A stretch of DNA of 64,000 nt, taken from Bacteroidota bacterium. GTDB lineage: Bacteria; Bacteroidota; Bacteroidia; Bacteroidales; Cfx3-03. Numbering within the stretch: position 1 is the stretch's first letter; every line of letters begins with the position of its first letter. The position numbers were made by a program, and so were the translations under genes. The stretch spans positions 3,185,610 through 3,249,609 of the forward strand of contig JACAUB010000001.1 in assembly GCA_013390605.1 (NCBI GenBank), in the 5' to 3' direction. Under the pieces are notes generated by a model, which saw nothing but the letters and a program-made list of their open reading frames with translations, was not told the DNA's origin and did not search any database. Positions 1 to 9,100 of this stretch are shown one piece after another.

Positions 1-1
1 T

Positions 2-604
2 AAAATTATCAATCCAAAGATATCTAAAAGACTCCCGGAATTCTTAGATCAATCAAAAACACTTTTCCTTTTCACAGAAGTAAAATTCGATGATTCACTT
101 GAAGGACAACGTGATAGAACAATTTTAGAGCTTTTCTATGCAACAGGTATTCGACAAGCCGAACTGATAAATCTTACAATAGATAGTTTGGATACTGATC
201 GTATGACACTAAAGGTCAAAGGGAAAAGAAACAAAGAAAGATATATTCCGATAGGAGCACATCTTTTACAAATTTTAACATTATATATTGAAGAAATAAG
301 ACCACAGTTGGTTGGTTCTAACAAAAACAGCTTTATATTTGTTACTAAGGAAGGGGATCAATTTTATCCTCTCCTGGTTTATCGGATAGTGAAAAAATAT
401 CTGGGTATGGTTTCGAGTAGAAAAAAACGCAGTCCTCATGTTCTCAGACATACTTTTGCGACACATATGCTTGATAACGGAGCAGATTTGAATGCGATAA
501 AAGAAATTTTAGGACATTCCAGTTTAGCCGCTACACAGATATATACACACAATTCGATTGAACGACTAAAACAAATTTACAAACAGGCCCATCCAAAGGC
601 CTAA
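2..604 (+). CDS. Tyrosine recombinase/integrase (XerC/XerD-like), 5' end outside window
   Basis: The reading frame is open from base 2, so the gene starts before the window and only the catalytic domain is present. The active-site set is visible: Arg in ATGIRQAEL, Lys in the KGKRNKERYIP beta-hairpin, the HxxR box HVLRHTFATH, the second His in LGHSS and the nucleophile Tyr in QIYTH. These enzymes cut and rejoin DNA through a 3'-phosphotyrosine; the XerC/D type resolves chromosome dimers. The stop lies 14 nt before the hibernation factor gene, suggesting co-transcription. A recombinase next to hpf and the tuf-rpo cluster fits a chromosomal Xer-like enzyme better than a phage integrase, but the N-terminal half is needed to tell. 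Confidence 0.9.
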   Translation, partial: KIINPKISKRLPEFLDQSKTLFLFTEVKFDDSLEGQRDRTILELFYATGIRQAELINLTIDSLDTDRMTLKVKGKRNKERYIPIGAHLLQILTLYIEEIRPQLVGSNKNSFIFVTKEGDQFYPLLVYRIVKKYLGMVSSRKKRSPHVLRHTFATHMLDNGADLNAIKEILGHSSLAATQIYTHNSIERLKQIYKQAHPKA

Positions 605-618
605 AAAAGGAGGTTTCA

Positions 619-915
619 ATGAGAATCAACATCAATTCGGTTCATTTCAAAACCGACAGAAAGTTAGAAGATTTCATTACTGAAAAAGTAGAGAAGTTAT
701 CATCGTTATATGATGGTATAGTAGGTAGTGAAGTAATACTTAAAGTGGAAAATACCGATTCTCCGGACAACAAAATTGCCGAAATCAGATTAGAAATACG
801 CGGCAACGATTTATTTGCAAAAAAACAATGTAAAACATTCGAAGAAGCTACAGATACGGCAGTCGAAGCGCTACGTAAACAGCTTGTTAAGTATAAGGAA
901 AAATTAAAAGTATAA
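619..915 (+). CDS. hpf: Ribosome hibernation promoting factor, short form (HPF/YfiA family)
   Basis: A 98-residue protein with the beta-alpha-beta-beta-beta-alpha pattern of the sigma-54 modulation/S30EA family. It starts MRININSVHF, has the basic KKQCKTFEEATDTAVEAL helix and ends in a Lys-rich tail. Family members bind the 30S decoding region and help make inactive 70S or 100S ribosomes in stationary phase. The length matches the short HPF type without the C-terminal dimerisation domain. An unusually good Shine-Dalgarno (AAGGAGG, 607-613) lies 5 nt before the ATG, which supports this start and is uncommon in Bacteroidota. A rho-independent hairpin follows at 985-1006. Confidence 0.93.
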   Translation: MRININSVHFKTDRKLEDFITEKVEKLSSLYDGIVGSEVILKVENTDSPDNKIAEIRLEIRGNDLFAKKQCKTFEEATDTAVEALRKQLVKYKEKLKV

Positions 916-952
916 CTTTAAATAAAATTCATCAAAAAAAATCATTTAGTTA

Positions 953-983
953 TTTGGAAATCCAAAAATGATTCCTACATTTG
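953..983 (+). promoter_or_regulatory. Bacteroidota-type promoter P1 before the tRNA-tuf operon
   Basis: TTTG at 953-956 is followed after exactly 19 nt by TACATTTG at 976-983. This matches the -33/-7 consensus TTTG-N19-TAnnTTTG of the Bacteroidota primary sigma factor. The predicted start, near 988-990, falls inside the hairpin at 985-1006. Confidence 0.65.
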
Positions 984-984
984 C

Positions 985-1012
985 AGTCCCTTTAACAAGA
1001 GGGACTGTTTTG
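985..1012 (+). terminator. Intrinsic terminator after hpf, overlapping the P1 start region
   Basis: Inverted repeat AGTCCCT (985-991) / AGGGACT (1000-1006) with an 8-nt loop, followed by GTTTTG. It would end the hpf transcript and separate it from the tRNA operon. Confidence 0.65.
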
Positions 1013-1072
1013 TTTAAAAGCAGTGCGTTCGTTGAAAAATCTGACAAAATCCAAAAAAAATTAATAGCAGCA

Positions 1073-1103
1073 TTTGGTAGTTTAAAACTTTTTTCTACCT
1101 TTG
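1073..1103 (+). promoter_or_regulatory. Bacteroidota-type promoter P2 for the tRNA-tuf operon
   Basis: TTTG at 1073-1076 and TACCTTTG at 1096-1103 are separated by 19 nt, a perfect match to the Bacteroidota -33/-7 consensus. It ends 17 nt before the first tRNA, so it is the likely main promoter of the tRNA-tuf transcript. Confidence 0.75.
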
Positions 1104-1120
1104 CAGCACAAAACAGCAGC

Positions 1121-1194
1121 GCCGGTGTAGCTCAGTTGGCCAGAGCAGCTGATTTGTAATCAGCTGGTCGGGGGTTCGAATCCCTCCACCGGCT
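1121..1194 (+). tRNA. tRNA-Thr (TGT)
   Basis: The acceptor stem GCCGGTG (1121-1127) pairs with CACCGGC (1187-1193). The anticodon loop carries TGT within gattTGTaatc, and the T arm contains GGTTCGAATCC. The discriminator is T1194, followed by a genomic CCA (1195-1197); the other tRNAs here lack an encoded CCA. First of four tRNA genes leading into tuf. Confidence 0.97.
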
Positions 1195-1219
1195 CCAGTA
1201 AAATAAATAAGTGAATTCT

Positions 1220-1301
1220 GGGGGGATACCAGAGCGGTCAAATGGGGCAGACTGTAAATCTGCTGGCTTCGCCTTCGGAGGTTCGAATCCTCCTCCCCCC
1301 A
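1220..1301 (+). tRNA. tRNA-Tyr (GTA)
   Basis: GGGGGGA (1220-1226) pairs with TCCCCCC (1294-1300). The anticodon is GTA in gactGTAaatc. The long variable arm (ctggcttcgccttcgg) is the class II feature expected of bacterial tRNA-Tyr. The discriminator is A1301. Confidence 0.97.
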
Positions 1302-1327
1302 CATATTAAATATTAACGATCATTATT

Positions 1328-1400
1328 GCGGAAGTAGCTCATTTGGTAGAGCGATAGCCTTCCAAGCTATAGGTGGCGGGTTCGAGACCCGTCTTCCGCT
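1328..1400 (+). tRNA. tRNA-Gly (TCC)
   Basis: GCGGAAG (1328-1334) pairs with CTTCCGC (1393-1399). The anticodon loop ctTCCaa gives TCC, the T arm is GGGTTCGAGACCC and the discriminator is T1400. CCA is not encoded. Confidence 0.97.
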
Positions 1401-1412
1401 CACTATCAAAAA

Positions 1413-1484
<72 letters not shown>

Positions 1485-1533
1485 CGAATATTTTTTGTTA
1501 CAACGAAGTAAACATCTTAACACTTTATCTGAT

Positions 1534-2721
1534 ATGGCAAAAGAAAAATTTGCACGTACGAAACCGCACGTTAACGTAGGTACAATCGGTCACGTTGACC
1601 ACGGTAAGACCACGTTAACTGCCGCCATTACATTGTGTCTCGCTGAAAAAGGTTGGTCAGAATTCAGATCATTTGATTCGATCGACAATGCACCAGAAGA
1701 AAAAGAAAGAGGTATTACCATTAATACCGCGCATATCGAATATCAAACAGCCAATCGTCACTATGCTCACGTAGATTGTCCAGGTCACGCTGACTACGTT
1801 AAGAACATGGTAACTGGTGCTGCCCAGATGGACGGTGCTATCTTGGTAGTAGCTGCTACTGATGGTCCTATGCCTCAAACTCGTGAACACATTCTTCTTG
1901 CTCGTCAGGTTGGTGTTCCACGTTTAGTTGTTTTCATGAACAAGGTTGACCTTGTTGATGATCCAGAGCTGTTAGAACTTGTTGAAATGGAGATCCGCGA
2001 TCTTTTATCATTCTATGGTTTTGATGGTGACAACACTCCTATCATCCAAGGTTCAGCTCTTGGTGGATTAAATAAAGAGCCAGTTTGGGTTGATAAGATC
2101 ATTGAACTAATGGCTGCTGTTGACGAATACATTCCTGAACCAGTTAGAGAGAGAGAAAAAGCTTTCTTAATGCCTGTTGAAGACGTATTCTCAATTACTG
2201 GTCGTGGTACTGTTGCTACCGGTCGTATTGAAACTGGTATTATCCACACAGGTGATGCAGTTGATATCATTGGTATGGGAGCTGAAAAGCTGAAGTCAGT
2301 GGTTACTGGAGTAGAAATGTTCCGTAAGATTCTTGACGAAGGTGAAGCTGGTGATAATGCAGGTCTATTATTACGCGGTATTGACAAAGAGCAAATCCGT
2401 CGTGGTATGGTTATTGCAAAACCAGGTTCTGTAACTCCACACGCTAGATTCAAAGCTGAGGTTTATATCCTTAAGAAAGAAGAAGGTGGACGTCACACTC
2501 CATTCCATAACAAATATCGTCCTCAGTTCTACTTCCGTACAACTGATGTAACTGGAGAGATTATGCTTCCAGACGGAGTTGAAATGGTAATGCCAGGTGA
2601 TAACTTAACAATCGATGTTACCCTAATCCAAGCAATCGCAATGAACAAGAACTTACGTTTTGCTATCCGTGAAGGTGGTCGTACAGTAGGTGCTGGTCAG
2701 GTAACTGAAATCTTAGATTAA
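1534..2721 (+). CDS. tuf: Translation elongation factor Tu
   Basis: A 395-residue GTPase that brings aminoacyl-tRNA to the ribosomal A site. The G-domain motifs are intact: P-loop GHVDHGKT near residues 19-26, DCPGHADY (switch II) and NKVD. The beta-barrel domains II and III follow. The frame is open further upstream, from 1495, but the ATG at 1534 gives [16 protein letters not shown], the conserved N-terminus, so it is chosen. The gene follows four tRNAs and precedes tRNA-Trp and secE, giving a tufB-like context. The codons are noticeably optimised (Arg CGT, Gly GGT), as expected for a very highly expressed gene. Confidence 0.99.
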   Translation: MAKEKFARTKPHVNVGTIGHVDHGKTTLTAAITLCLAEKGWSEFRSFDSIDNAPEEKERGITINTAHIEYQTANRHYAHVDCPGHADYVKNMVTGAAQMDGAILVVAATDGPMPQTREHILLARQVGVPRLVVFMNKVDLVDDPELLELVEMEIRDLLSFYGFDGDNTPIIQGSALGGLNKEPVWVDKIIELMAAVDEYIPEPVREREKAFLMPVEDVFSITGRGTVATGRIETGIIHTGDAVDIIGMGAEKLKSVVTGVEMFRKILDEGEAGDNAGLLLRGIDKEQIRRGMVIAKPGSVTPHARFKAEVYILKKEEGGRHTPFHNKYRPQFYFRTTDVTGEIMLPDGVEMVMPGDNLTIDVTLIQAIAMNKNLRFAIREGGRTVGAGQVTEILD

Positions 2722-2749
2722 TTTTTATTAAAAAATACAACAAGGTGGA

Positions 2750-2765
2750 GGCATCGAAAGATGCC
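2750..2765 (+). other. Short GGCATC-GAAA-GATGCC hairpin between tuf and tRNA-Trp
   Basis: A perfect 6-bp stem closed by a GAAA tetraloop (2756-2759), 28 nt after the tuf stop and 14 nt before tRNA-Trp. It has no proper T-run (TTTACC follows). It may protect the tuf mRNA 3' end after tRNA processing, or act as a weak attenuator; this is inference. Confidence 0.5.
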
Positions 2766-2779
2766 TTTACCTTCGATAC

Positions 2780-2852
2780 ACGGGAGTAGCTCAATTGGTA
2801 GAGTAGTGGTCTCCAAAACCATTGGTTGAGGGTTCGATCCCTTCCTCCCGTG
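2780..2852 (+). tRNA. tRNA-Trp (CCA)
   Basis: ACGGGAG (2780-2786) pairs with CTCCCGT (2845-2851). The anticodon is CCA in gtctCCAaaac, the T arm is GAGGG-TTCGATC-CCTTC, and the discriminator is G2852, as usual for bacterial tRNA-Trp. It sits between tuf and secE, 17 nt before the secE start, so it is probably cut from the same transcript. Confidence 0.97.
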
Positions 2853-2869
2853 CTAAATATTAGGTCAAT

Positions 2870-3064
2870 ATGGCTAACAAGATCAAAGAATACATCCTTG
2901 AAAGCTCAGAAGAGCTGTTAAAGAAAACTTCATGGCCAAGTTGGGGCGAACTTCAATCTAGCGCTATTGTTGTATCCATTGCTTCCCTCATAATCGCATT
3001 CGTGGTTTATTTGATGGATATGTCATTTCAGCAGGTGTTGAATATTTTTTATACGTTACGTTAA
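2870..3064 (+). CDS. secE: Preprotein translocase subunit SecE
   Basis: A 64-residue single-span membrane protein. An amphipathic N-terminal helix with the conserved LKKTSWPSWGEL segment is followed by one transmembrane helix (about residues 33-55). SecE clamps the SecY channel. The length is that of the short SecE found in most bacteria. The position between tRNA-Trp and nusG is conserved in bacteria. Confidence 0.96.
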   Translation: MANKIKEYILESSEELLKKTSWPSWGELQSSAIVVSIASLIIAFVVYLMDMSFQQVLNIFYTLR

Positions 3065-3144
3065 CAACTGCGTCCAACATTAACAAACAGATCTAATATT
3101 GTGTTATTTGATCGGGTAGTACTTCTAAACTGTCAGTCAGCATC

Positions 3145-3687
3145 ATGAGCGATTTTAATAAAAAATGGTATGTTATTCGCGCCGTTAGTGGTAACGAGAA
3201 AAAAGTGAAGCAATATATCGAGAGTGAAATTAATCGTTTGGGAATGACGGATTATGTTTCACAAGTACTCATTCCTACCGAAAAGGTTTACCAAATCAGA
3301 AAAGGTAAAAAGATTAGCAAAGAACGGAATTACTTTCCTGGATATGTGCTAATCGAAGCTATCCTCACTGGTGAGGTACCTCACGTTATAAAGAATATTC
3401 CCGGAGTACTGGGCTTTCTTGGATCACAGGGAGAACCTGTTCCTTTGCGTCAAACAGAAGTTAACCGTATCCTCGGAAAAGTTGACGAACTGGCAGAACA
3501 AGGTGAAGAGATGACGATCCCATTTATGATTGGTGAAACGGTTACCGTTATTGATGGACCGTTTAACAGTTTTAGTGGAGTCATCGAGGAAATCAATGAA
3601 GAGAAAAAGAAGCTCAAGGTTATGGTTAAAATATTTGGCCGTAAAACTCCAGTGGAATTAAGCTTTATGCAGGTAGAAAAAGAATAA
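3145..3687 (+). CDS. nusG: Transcription termination/antitermination factor NusG
   Basis: A 180-residue protein. The NGN domain (WYVIRAVSGNEKKVKQYIE at the start, then RNYFPGYVLIEA) binds the RNA polymerase clamp. The C-terminal KOW domain (GETVTVIDGPFNSFSGVIEEI, about residues 128-160) contacts Rho or ribosomal protein S10. It sits in the usual secE-nusG-rplKAJL order, 80 nt after secE. Confidence 0.97.
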   Translation: MSDFNKKWYVIRAVSGNEKKVKQYIESEINRLGMTDYVSQVLIPTEKVYQIRKGKKISKERNYFPGYVLIEAILTGEVPHVIKNIPGVLGFLGSQGEPVPLRQTEVNRILGKVDELAEQGEEMTIPFMIGETVTVIDGPFNSFSGVIEEINEEKKKLKVMVKIFGRKTPVELSFMQVEKE

Positions 3688-3743
3688 GCTCTATTAATTA
3701 ACATCAATTCTCACATTTCTTAACACTTAAGTTTAAGACTACA

Positions 3744-4190
3744 ATGGCAAAAGAAGTAACTGGATTAGTTAAACTTCAGATCAAAGGAGGGGCAGCCAAT
3801 CCTTCGCCTCCTGTAGGACCAGCACTTGGTTCGAAAGGGGTTAACATCATGGAGTTTTGCAAACAGTTTAACGCACGTACACAAGATCAAGCGGGAAAAT
3901 TACTTCCGGTGATCATAACTGTGTATAAAGATAAATCGTTTGATTTTATCGTTAAAACTCCTCCGGTAGCTATTCAGCTTCTTGAAGCAACTAAACTCAA
4001 AAGTGGTTCTGCAGAACCTAACCGTAATAAGGTTGGTTCAGTTACCTGGGAACAGGTAAGAACAATTGCAGAAGGCAAAATGAGCGATTTAAACTGCTTC
4101 GAAGTGGAATCAGCTATGCGTATGGTTGCAGGAACGGCCCGTAGTATGGGAATCACCGTTTCAGGTCCATCACCTTTTGCTGCAAATTAA
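3744..4190 (+). CDS. rplK: 50S ribosomal protein L11
   Basis: A 148-residue protein starting [20 protein letters not shown] with [24 protein letters not shown], the L11 N-terminal domain of the GTPase-associated centre. The C-terminal rRNA-binding domain ends with the conserved GTARSMGI. First ribosomal protein gene of the rplKAJL group, 56 nt after nusG. Confidence 0.98.
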   Translation: MAKEVTGLVKLQIKGGAANPSPPVGPALGSKGVNIMEFCKQFNARTQDQAGKLLPVIITVYKDKSFDFIVKTPPVAIQLLEATKLKSGSAEPNRNKVGSVTWEQVRTIAEGKMSDLNCFEVESAMRMVAGTARSMGITVSGPSPFAAN

Positions 4191-4245
4191 TCATTCATTT
4201 GCAGTAATCGAAAAAAGGATCATTAACATTAACATTTAAAGGTCA

Positions 4246-4941
4246 ATGGCTAAAATTACAAAGAAAAGAAAAGAGATTTTATCAAAATACGATAAGGACG
4301 CTTTTTACGCATTAGAAGAAGCTGTTAAAGTGGTTAAAGATATTACTACAACGAAGTTCGATGCATCTGTTGATGTTGACGTTCGTTTAGGAGTAGATCC
4401 ACGTAAAGCTAATCAGATGGTAAGAGGTATCGTTACCCTTCCTCACGGAACAGGTAAGGTAGTTCGCGTTCTCGTACTTTGTACTCCTGACAAGGAGGAA
4501 GAAGCCAGAGCTGCAGGTGCTGATTACGTGGGACTAGACGACTTCATCACTAAGATAAAAGAGGGATGGACAGATGTCGATGTCGTAATCACAATGCCCA
4601 GCGTTATGCCTAAGGTTGGTGCTCTAGGTAGGATTTTAGGCCCTCGTGGCTTAATGCCTAACCCAAAAACAGGAACTGTTACAATGGAAGTTGGAAAAGC
4701 CGTTCAAGAAGTTAAAGCAGGTAAAATTGACTTTAAAGTTGATAAGTTCGGTATCATCCATGCTTCTGTAGGTAAAGTTTCGTTTGAGCCTGAACAGCTA
4801 ATAGACAATGCAAAGGAATTAATCCATACCATTGTAAAACTAAAGCCTTCAGCAGCCAAAGGAACCTATATCAAGAGCATATTCATCTCAAGCACCATGA
4901 GTCCTGGCGTGAGAGTAGAACAAAAATCTGCTACTAATTAA
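4246..4941 (+). CDS. rplA: 50S ribosomal protein L1
   Basis: A 231-residue protein of normal length, starting [16 protein letters not shown]. The signature [21 protein letters not shown] is present, followed by the C-terminal rRNA-binding region ending in [13 protein letters not shown]. In many bacteria L1 represses the L11 operon by binding its own mRNA; I could not identify such a site here. It is 55 nt downstream of rplK. Confidence 0.98.
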   Translation: MAKITKKRKEILSKYDKDAFYALEEAVKVVKDITTTKFDASVDVDVRLGVDPRKANQMVRGIVTLPHGTGKVVRVLVLCTPDKEEEARAAGADYVGLDDFITKIKEGWTDVDVVITMPSVMPKVGALGRILGPRGLMPNPKTGTVTMEVGKAVQEVKAGKIDFKVDKFGIIHASVGKVSFEPEQLIDNAKELIHTIVKLKPSAAKGTYIKSIFISSTMSPGVRVEQKSATN

Positions 4942-4980
4942 CGCAATTAAGGTTTCTGGTAAATTTGATCGATTGAAACT

Positions 4981-5502
4981 ATGAACAAAAAAGAGAAAAA
5001 TCAACTTATCGATAACCTCACAGAGCAGATAAGTAACAATAGCTATCTCTACATTACTGATATCGCAGATATGAATGTAGAAAGCACCGGAAAACTCAGA
5101 AGGCTTTGCTTTAAGAGAGGTGTTAAGCTAGTTGTTGTTAAAAATGCACTGTTAGCGAAAGCGATGGAGCGCTCTGGTAAAAAATTCGATAATCTTTATG
5201 ACGTTTTAATCGGACATACATCTATTATGTTTGCCGATCAGGCCAGCACACCGGCTAAACTGATTAAGGAATTTCGTAAAACCAGTGAAAGGCCCATCCT
5301 TAAAGGAGCATACGTAGAGGAATCGGTTTATATTGGCGATGTTGAACTTGAAGCGCTTTGCTCGCTCAAGACCAAAAACGAGCTCATTGGAGACGTTATC
5401 GCAATGCTTCAGTCTCCTGCCAAGAACGTTATTTCAGCGTTACAATCAGGTGGACAAGTTTTATCGGGTGTACTTACAACGTTATCCGAAAAACCTGAAT
5501 AA
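4981..5502 (+). CDS. rplJ: 50S ribosomal protein L10
   Basis: A 173-residue protein with the L10 N-terminal rRNA-binding domain (LTEQISNNSYLYITDIADMNV, then LRRLCFKRGVKLVVVKNALLAKAME) and a C-terminal helix that anchors L7/L12 dimers. It starts 39 nt after rplA. A TAAATTTG box at 4960-4967 resembles a -7 element but has no -33 partner, so an internal promoter is not claimed. Confidence 0.97.
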   Translation: MNKKEKNQLIDNLTEQISNNSYLYITDIADMNVESTGKLRRLCFKRGVKLVVVKNALLAKAMERSGKKFDNLYDVLIGHTSIMFADQASTPAKLIKEFRKTSERPILKGAYVEESVYIGDVELEALCSLKTKNELIGDVIAMLQSPAKNVISALQSGGQVLSGVLTTLSEKPE

Positions 5503-5567
5503 GGTTTTAAAAATATAAAAAAAAATATTATCATCTTTTCGTAAAACAATTTAAAAAACATAATACA

Positions 5568-5945
5568 ATGGCAGATTTGAAAGCTTTTGCAGAACAGTTA
5601 GTTAATTTAACCGTTAAGGAAGTAAATGAGTTAGCTAAAATCCTGAAGGATGAATACGGTATCGAGCCTGCTGCTGCAGCTCCCGTAATGGTTGCAGGTC
5701 CAGCCGACTCAGGTGCTGCTGCTGCCGAAGAAAAAACAGAATTCGATGTTATTCTGAAGAGCGCTGGCGCTGCTAAATTACAGGTTGTAAAACTTGTTAA
5801 AGAACTTACTAGCCTTGGTCTGAAAGAAGCAAAAGAACTTGTTGATTCAGCACCTAAGCCTTTAAAAGAAGGTATAAGCAAAGATGAAGCTGAAGCTTTG
5901 AAAAAACAGCTTGAAGAAGTTGGAGCAGAAGTTGAGATCAAGTAA
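5568..5945 (+). CDS. rplL: 50S ribosomal protein L7/L12
   Basis: A 125-residue acidic stalk protein. The N-terminal dimerisation helices (about 1-35) are joined by an Ala-rich hinge ([21 protein letters not shown]) to the C-terminal domain ([20 protein letters not shown] and [13 protein letters not shown]), which recruits translation GTPases. It is 65 nt after rplJ. A large hairpin with a T-run follows before rpoB. Confidence 0.98.
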   Translation: MADLKAFAEQLVNLTVKEVNELAKILKDEYGIEPAAAAPVMVAGPADSGAAAAEEKTEFDVILKSAGAAKLQVVKLVKELTSLGLKEAKELVDSAPKPLKEGISKDEAEALKKQLEEVGAEVEIK

Positions 5946-5982
5946 GTTAATGACAATAAGTTACAATTAAAACATAATAAAG

Positions 5983-6029
5983 CAGACGACATACTCTCGC
6001 TCAAGCAGGGGTGTGATCGTCTGTTTTTT
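5983..6029 (+). terminator. rpoB leader: Attenuator-like hairpin between rplL and rpoB
   Basis: CAGACGA (5983-5989) pairs with TCGTCTG (6017-6023). The stem continues as CATAC (5990-5994) with GTGTG (6011-6015) after one bulged A (6016), giving about 12 bp, and TTTTTT follows at 6024-6029. This looks like an intrinsic terminator, yet rpoB and rpoC must be transcribed through it or from a promoter I do not see. A partial terminator in this gap is known in E. coli; that this one works the same way is inference. The following 40 nt are imperfect CGGTTT repeats. Confidence 0.6.
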
Positions 6030-6106
6030 CCGGTTTCTGCCGGCTTTGTCGGTTTTATCGGTTTTGGTTGTTCTGCTCTTATTATTTAACTTAATACATT
6101 AAAACC

Positions 6107-9100
6107 TTGGCTTCATTTAATTCCGGAAGAATTAGCTTCTCATCCACAAAAATCAAGGCAGACTATCCAGATTTTCTTGAGATTCAGGTAAAATCTTTTC
6201 AGGATTTTTTCCAATTGGAAACAAATCCGGAAGATCGAATGAATGAGGGTCTGTTTAAAGTATTTGCCGAAAATTTCCCGATAACGGATGCGAGAAACAA
6301 CTTTGTTTTAGAATTCCTCGATTATTATATTGATCCACCGCGTTACTCGATTGACGAGTGTATTGAGCGTGGACTTACGTATAGCGTGCCCTTAAAAGCC
6401 AAATTAAAGCTATATTGTACGGATCCAGAACATGAGGATTTCGAAACCATCATTCAGGATGTCTATTTAGGTATGATCCCTTATATGACTCCTAAAGGTA
6501 GCTTCGTTGTAAACGGTGCTGAACGTATTGTGGTTTCGCAATTACATCGCTCACCCGGTGTATTTTTCGGAACAAGCTTCCATGCTAATGGTCAACAGTT
6601 ATTCTCGGCTCGTATCATTCCTTTCAAGGGTTCTTGGATGGAATTTACTACCGACATTAACAACGTGATGTATGCGTACATCGACCGTAAGAAAAAACTT
6701 CCGGTTACAACCCTTTTAAGGGCAATCGGATTTGAAAGTGACAAGGATATACTTGAGATCTTTGACCTTGCAGAAGAGATAAAAGTAAGCAAGGCAGGAT
6801 TGAAAAAATATATTGGCCATCGTTTGGCTGCCCGTGTACTCAAAACATGGATTGAAGACTTCGTCGATGAAGATACCGGAGAAGTTGTTTCTATTGAGCG
6901 TACCGAGGTTATTATTGACCGTGAAACGGTTCTTGAATCACATCATATTGATCTGATTGTTGAATCAGGTTCTAAAACTATCCTTCTTCACCGTGAAGAA
7001 AATAATGGAATGGATTTCTCCATTATCTTTAACACACTTCAGAAAGATACTGCTAACTCAGAAAAAGAGGCTGTAGAATATATCTACCGCCAACTTCGTA
7101 ATGCTGAACCACCTGATGAAGAAACCGCTCGCGGTATCATTGACAAGCTCTTCTTCAGCGATAAGCGTTATGATTTGGGAGACGTAGGCCGTTATAGAAT
7201 CAATAAAAAATTGAAACTGGATACCCCTTTGAATACAAAGGTGCTAACCAAGGAAGATATTATTTCTATCATTAAATACCTCATCGCCATGATTAACAGC
7301 AAGGCAGATGTGGATGATATCGACCACTTAAGCAACCGACGTATCCGTACTGTGGGCGAACAGTTATATAACCAGTTTGGTGTGGGCTTAGCCCGTATGG
7401 CACGTACTATTCGTGAACGTATGAACGTTCGCGATAATGAAGTGTTTACACCCGCTGATCTTATAAATGCTAAGACGCTTTCTTCAGTTATTAATTCATT
7501 CTTCGGTACGAATCAGTTATCTCAGTTTATGGATCAAACGAATCCACTTTCTGAGCTAACACATAAACGTCGTGTTTCTGCTTTAGGACCAGGAGGTCTT
7601 TCGCGTGAACGTGCCGGTTTTGAGGTTCGTGACGTACACTACACTCACTATGGTAGGTTGTGTACGATTGAAACTCCTGAAGGTCCGAATATCGGTTTGA
7701 TCTCCTCTCTTTGTGTTTATGCAAAGATTAATAATCTAGGTTTCATTGAAACCCCCTACAAACATGTTACTGAAGGGAAAATAGATTTTAAGGAACAGCC
7801 GGTATACATGAGTGCTGAAGAAGAAGAAAATAAAATTATTGCTCAAGCGAATACCGATATGAACACCGATGGTGTGTTGACTGAACGTAAAATTAAAGTA
7901 CGTCAGTTGGCCGACTACCCTATCGTTGCAAAAGAGGATATTCAAATGATCGATATAGCACCAAATCAAATTGCTTCGATTGCTGCTTCTCTTATTCCGT
8001 TCCTCGAACATGATGATGCCAACCGTGCATTGATGGGATCGAACATGATGCGTCAGGCTGTACCGCTTCTGAATCCGGAAGCTCCTATTGTAGGTACAGG
8101 TATTGAAGGACCTGTTGCTCGTGACTCACGTACATTACACATTGCTGAAGGTGATGGTGTTGTAGAATGGGTTGATGGAACAGAAATTGTAGTCCGTTAC
8201 GATCGTGATGAGCTAAAACAACTTATCAGTTTTGACGATGATATCAAACGATACAGTCTTACAAAATGGATGCGTACAAACCAGAATACCTGTATGAACC
8301 TTCGTCCTATCGTAAAGAAAGGTCAAAGAGTTAAAGCAGGTGATGTTTTGTGTGAAGGTTATGGAACTCAAAACGGAGAATTGGCATTAGGTCGTAACCT
8401 TATGGTTGCGTTCATGCCTTGGAAAGGTTACAACTTTGAGGATGCTATCGTAATTTCTGAGCGTGTTCTAAAGAATGATGTTTTCACATCTCTTCATATA
8501 GAAGAATTTACCATGGAAGTTCGCGATACCAAACGTGGTATTGAAGAACTTACAAATGATATTCCCAATGTAAGTACAGAAGCTACTAAAGATTTGGACG
8601 AAAATGGTCTTATTCGTATTGGTGCTGAAGTAAAAGAAGGTGATATCCTGATTGGTAAAATCACACCTAAGGGAGAAAGTGATCCCACTCCGGAAGAAAA
8701 ATTGCTTCGTGCAATCTTTGGTGATAAAGCAGGCGATGTAAAAGATGCTTCGATGAAAGCACCTCCTTCAATGAAGGGTGTGGTTGTAGACAAGAAACTT
8801 TTCTCAAGAGTGTTGAAGGATCGTAAGACCAAAACCAAAGAGAAAGACTATCTGAAATCTATTGAAGAAGATTTTCAACGTGCTACTTTTGAATTAAAAG
8901 CGTTGCTTGTTGACAAATTAATGGAAGTGTTAAACGGCAAGACTTCTATTGGAGTTTTCAATAACTTCAAAGAAGAAATCGTTGCGAAGAAATCCAAATT
9001 TAGCCACAAGCTATTGATGGCAATCGACTACACTTCTGTGAATCCAAATAAATGGACTACTGATAAGGACAAGAGTGATATCGTTCATGACATCATCAAC

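Noticed and set aside
1095..1304. Open frame antisense to the tRNA-Thr/Tyr genes
   Set aside because: It is the well-known spurious translation of tRNA complements (GGIRTPDQL type); the tRNAs explain the sequence.
4960..4967. Internal promoter before rplJ
   Set aside because: TAAATTTG fits the -7 box but there is no -33 TTTG, and it would leave almost no leader.
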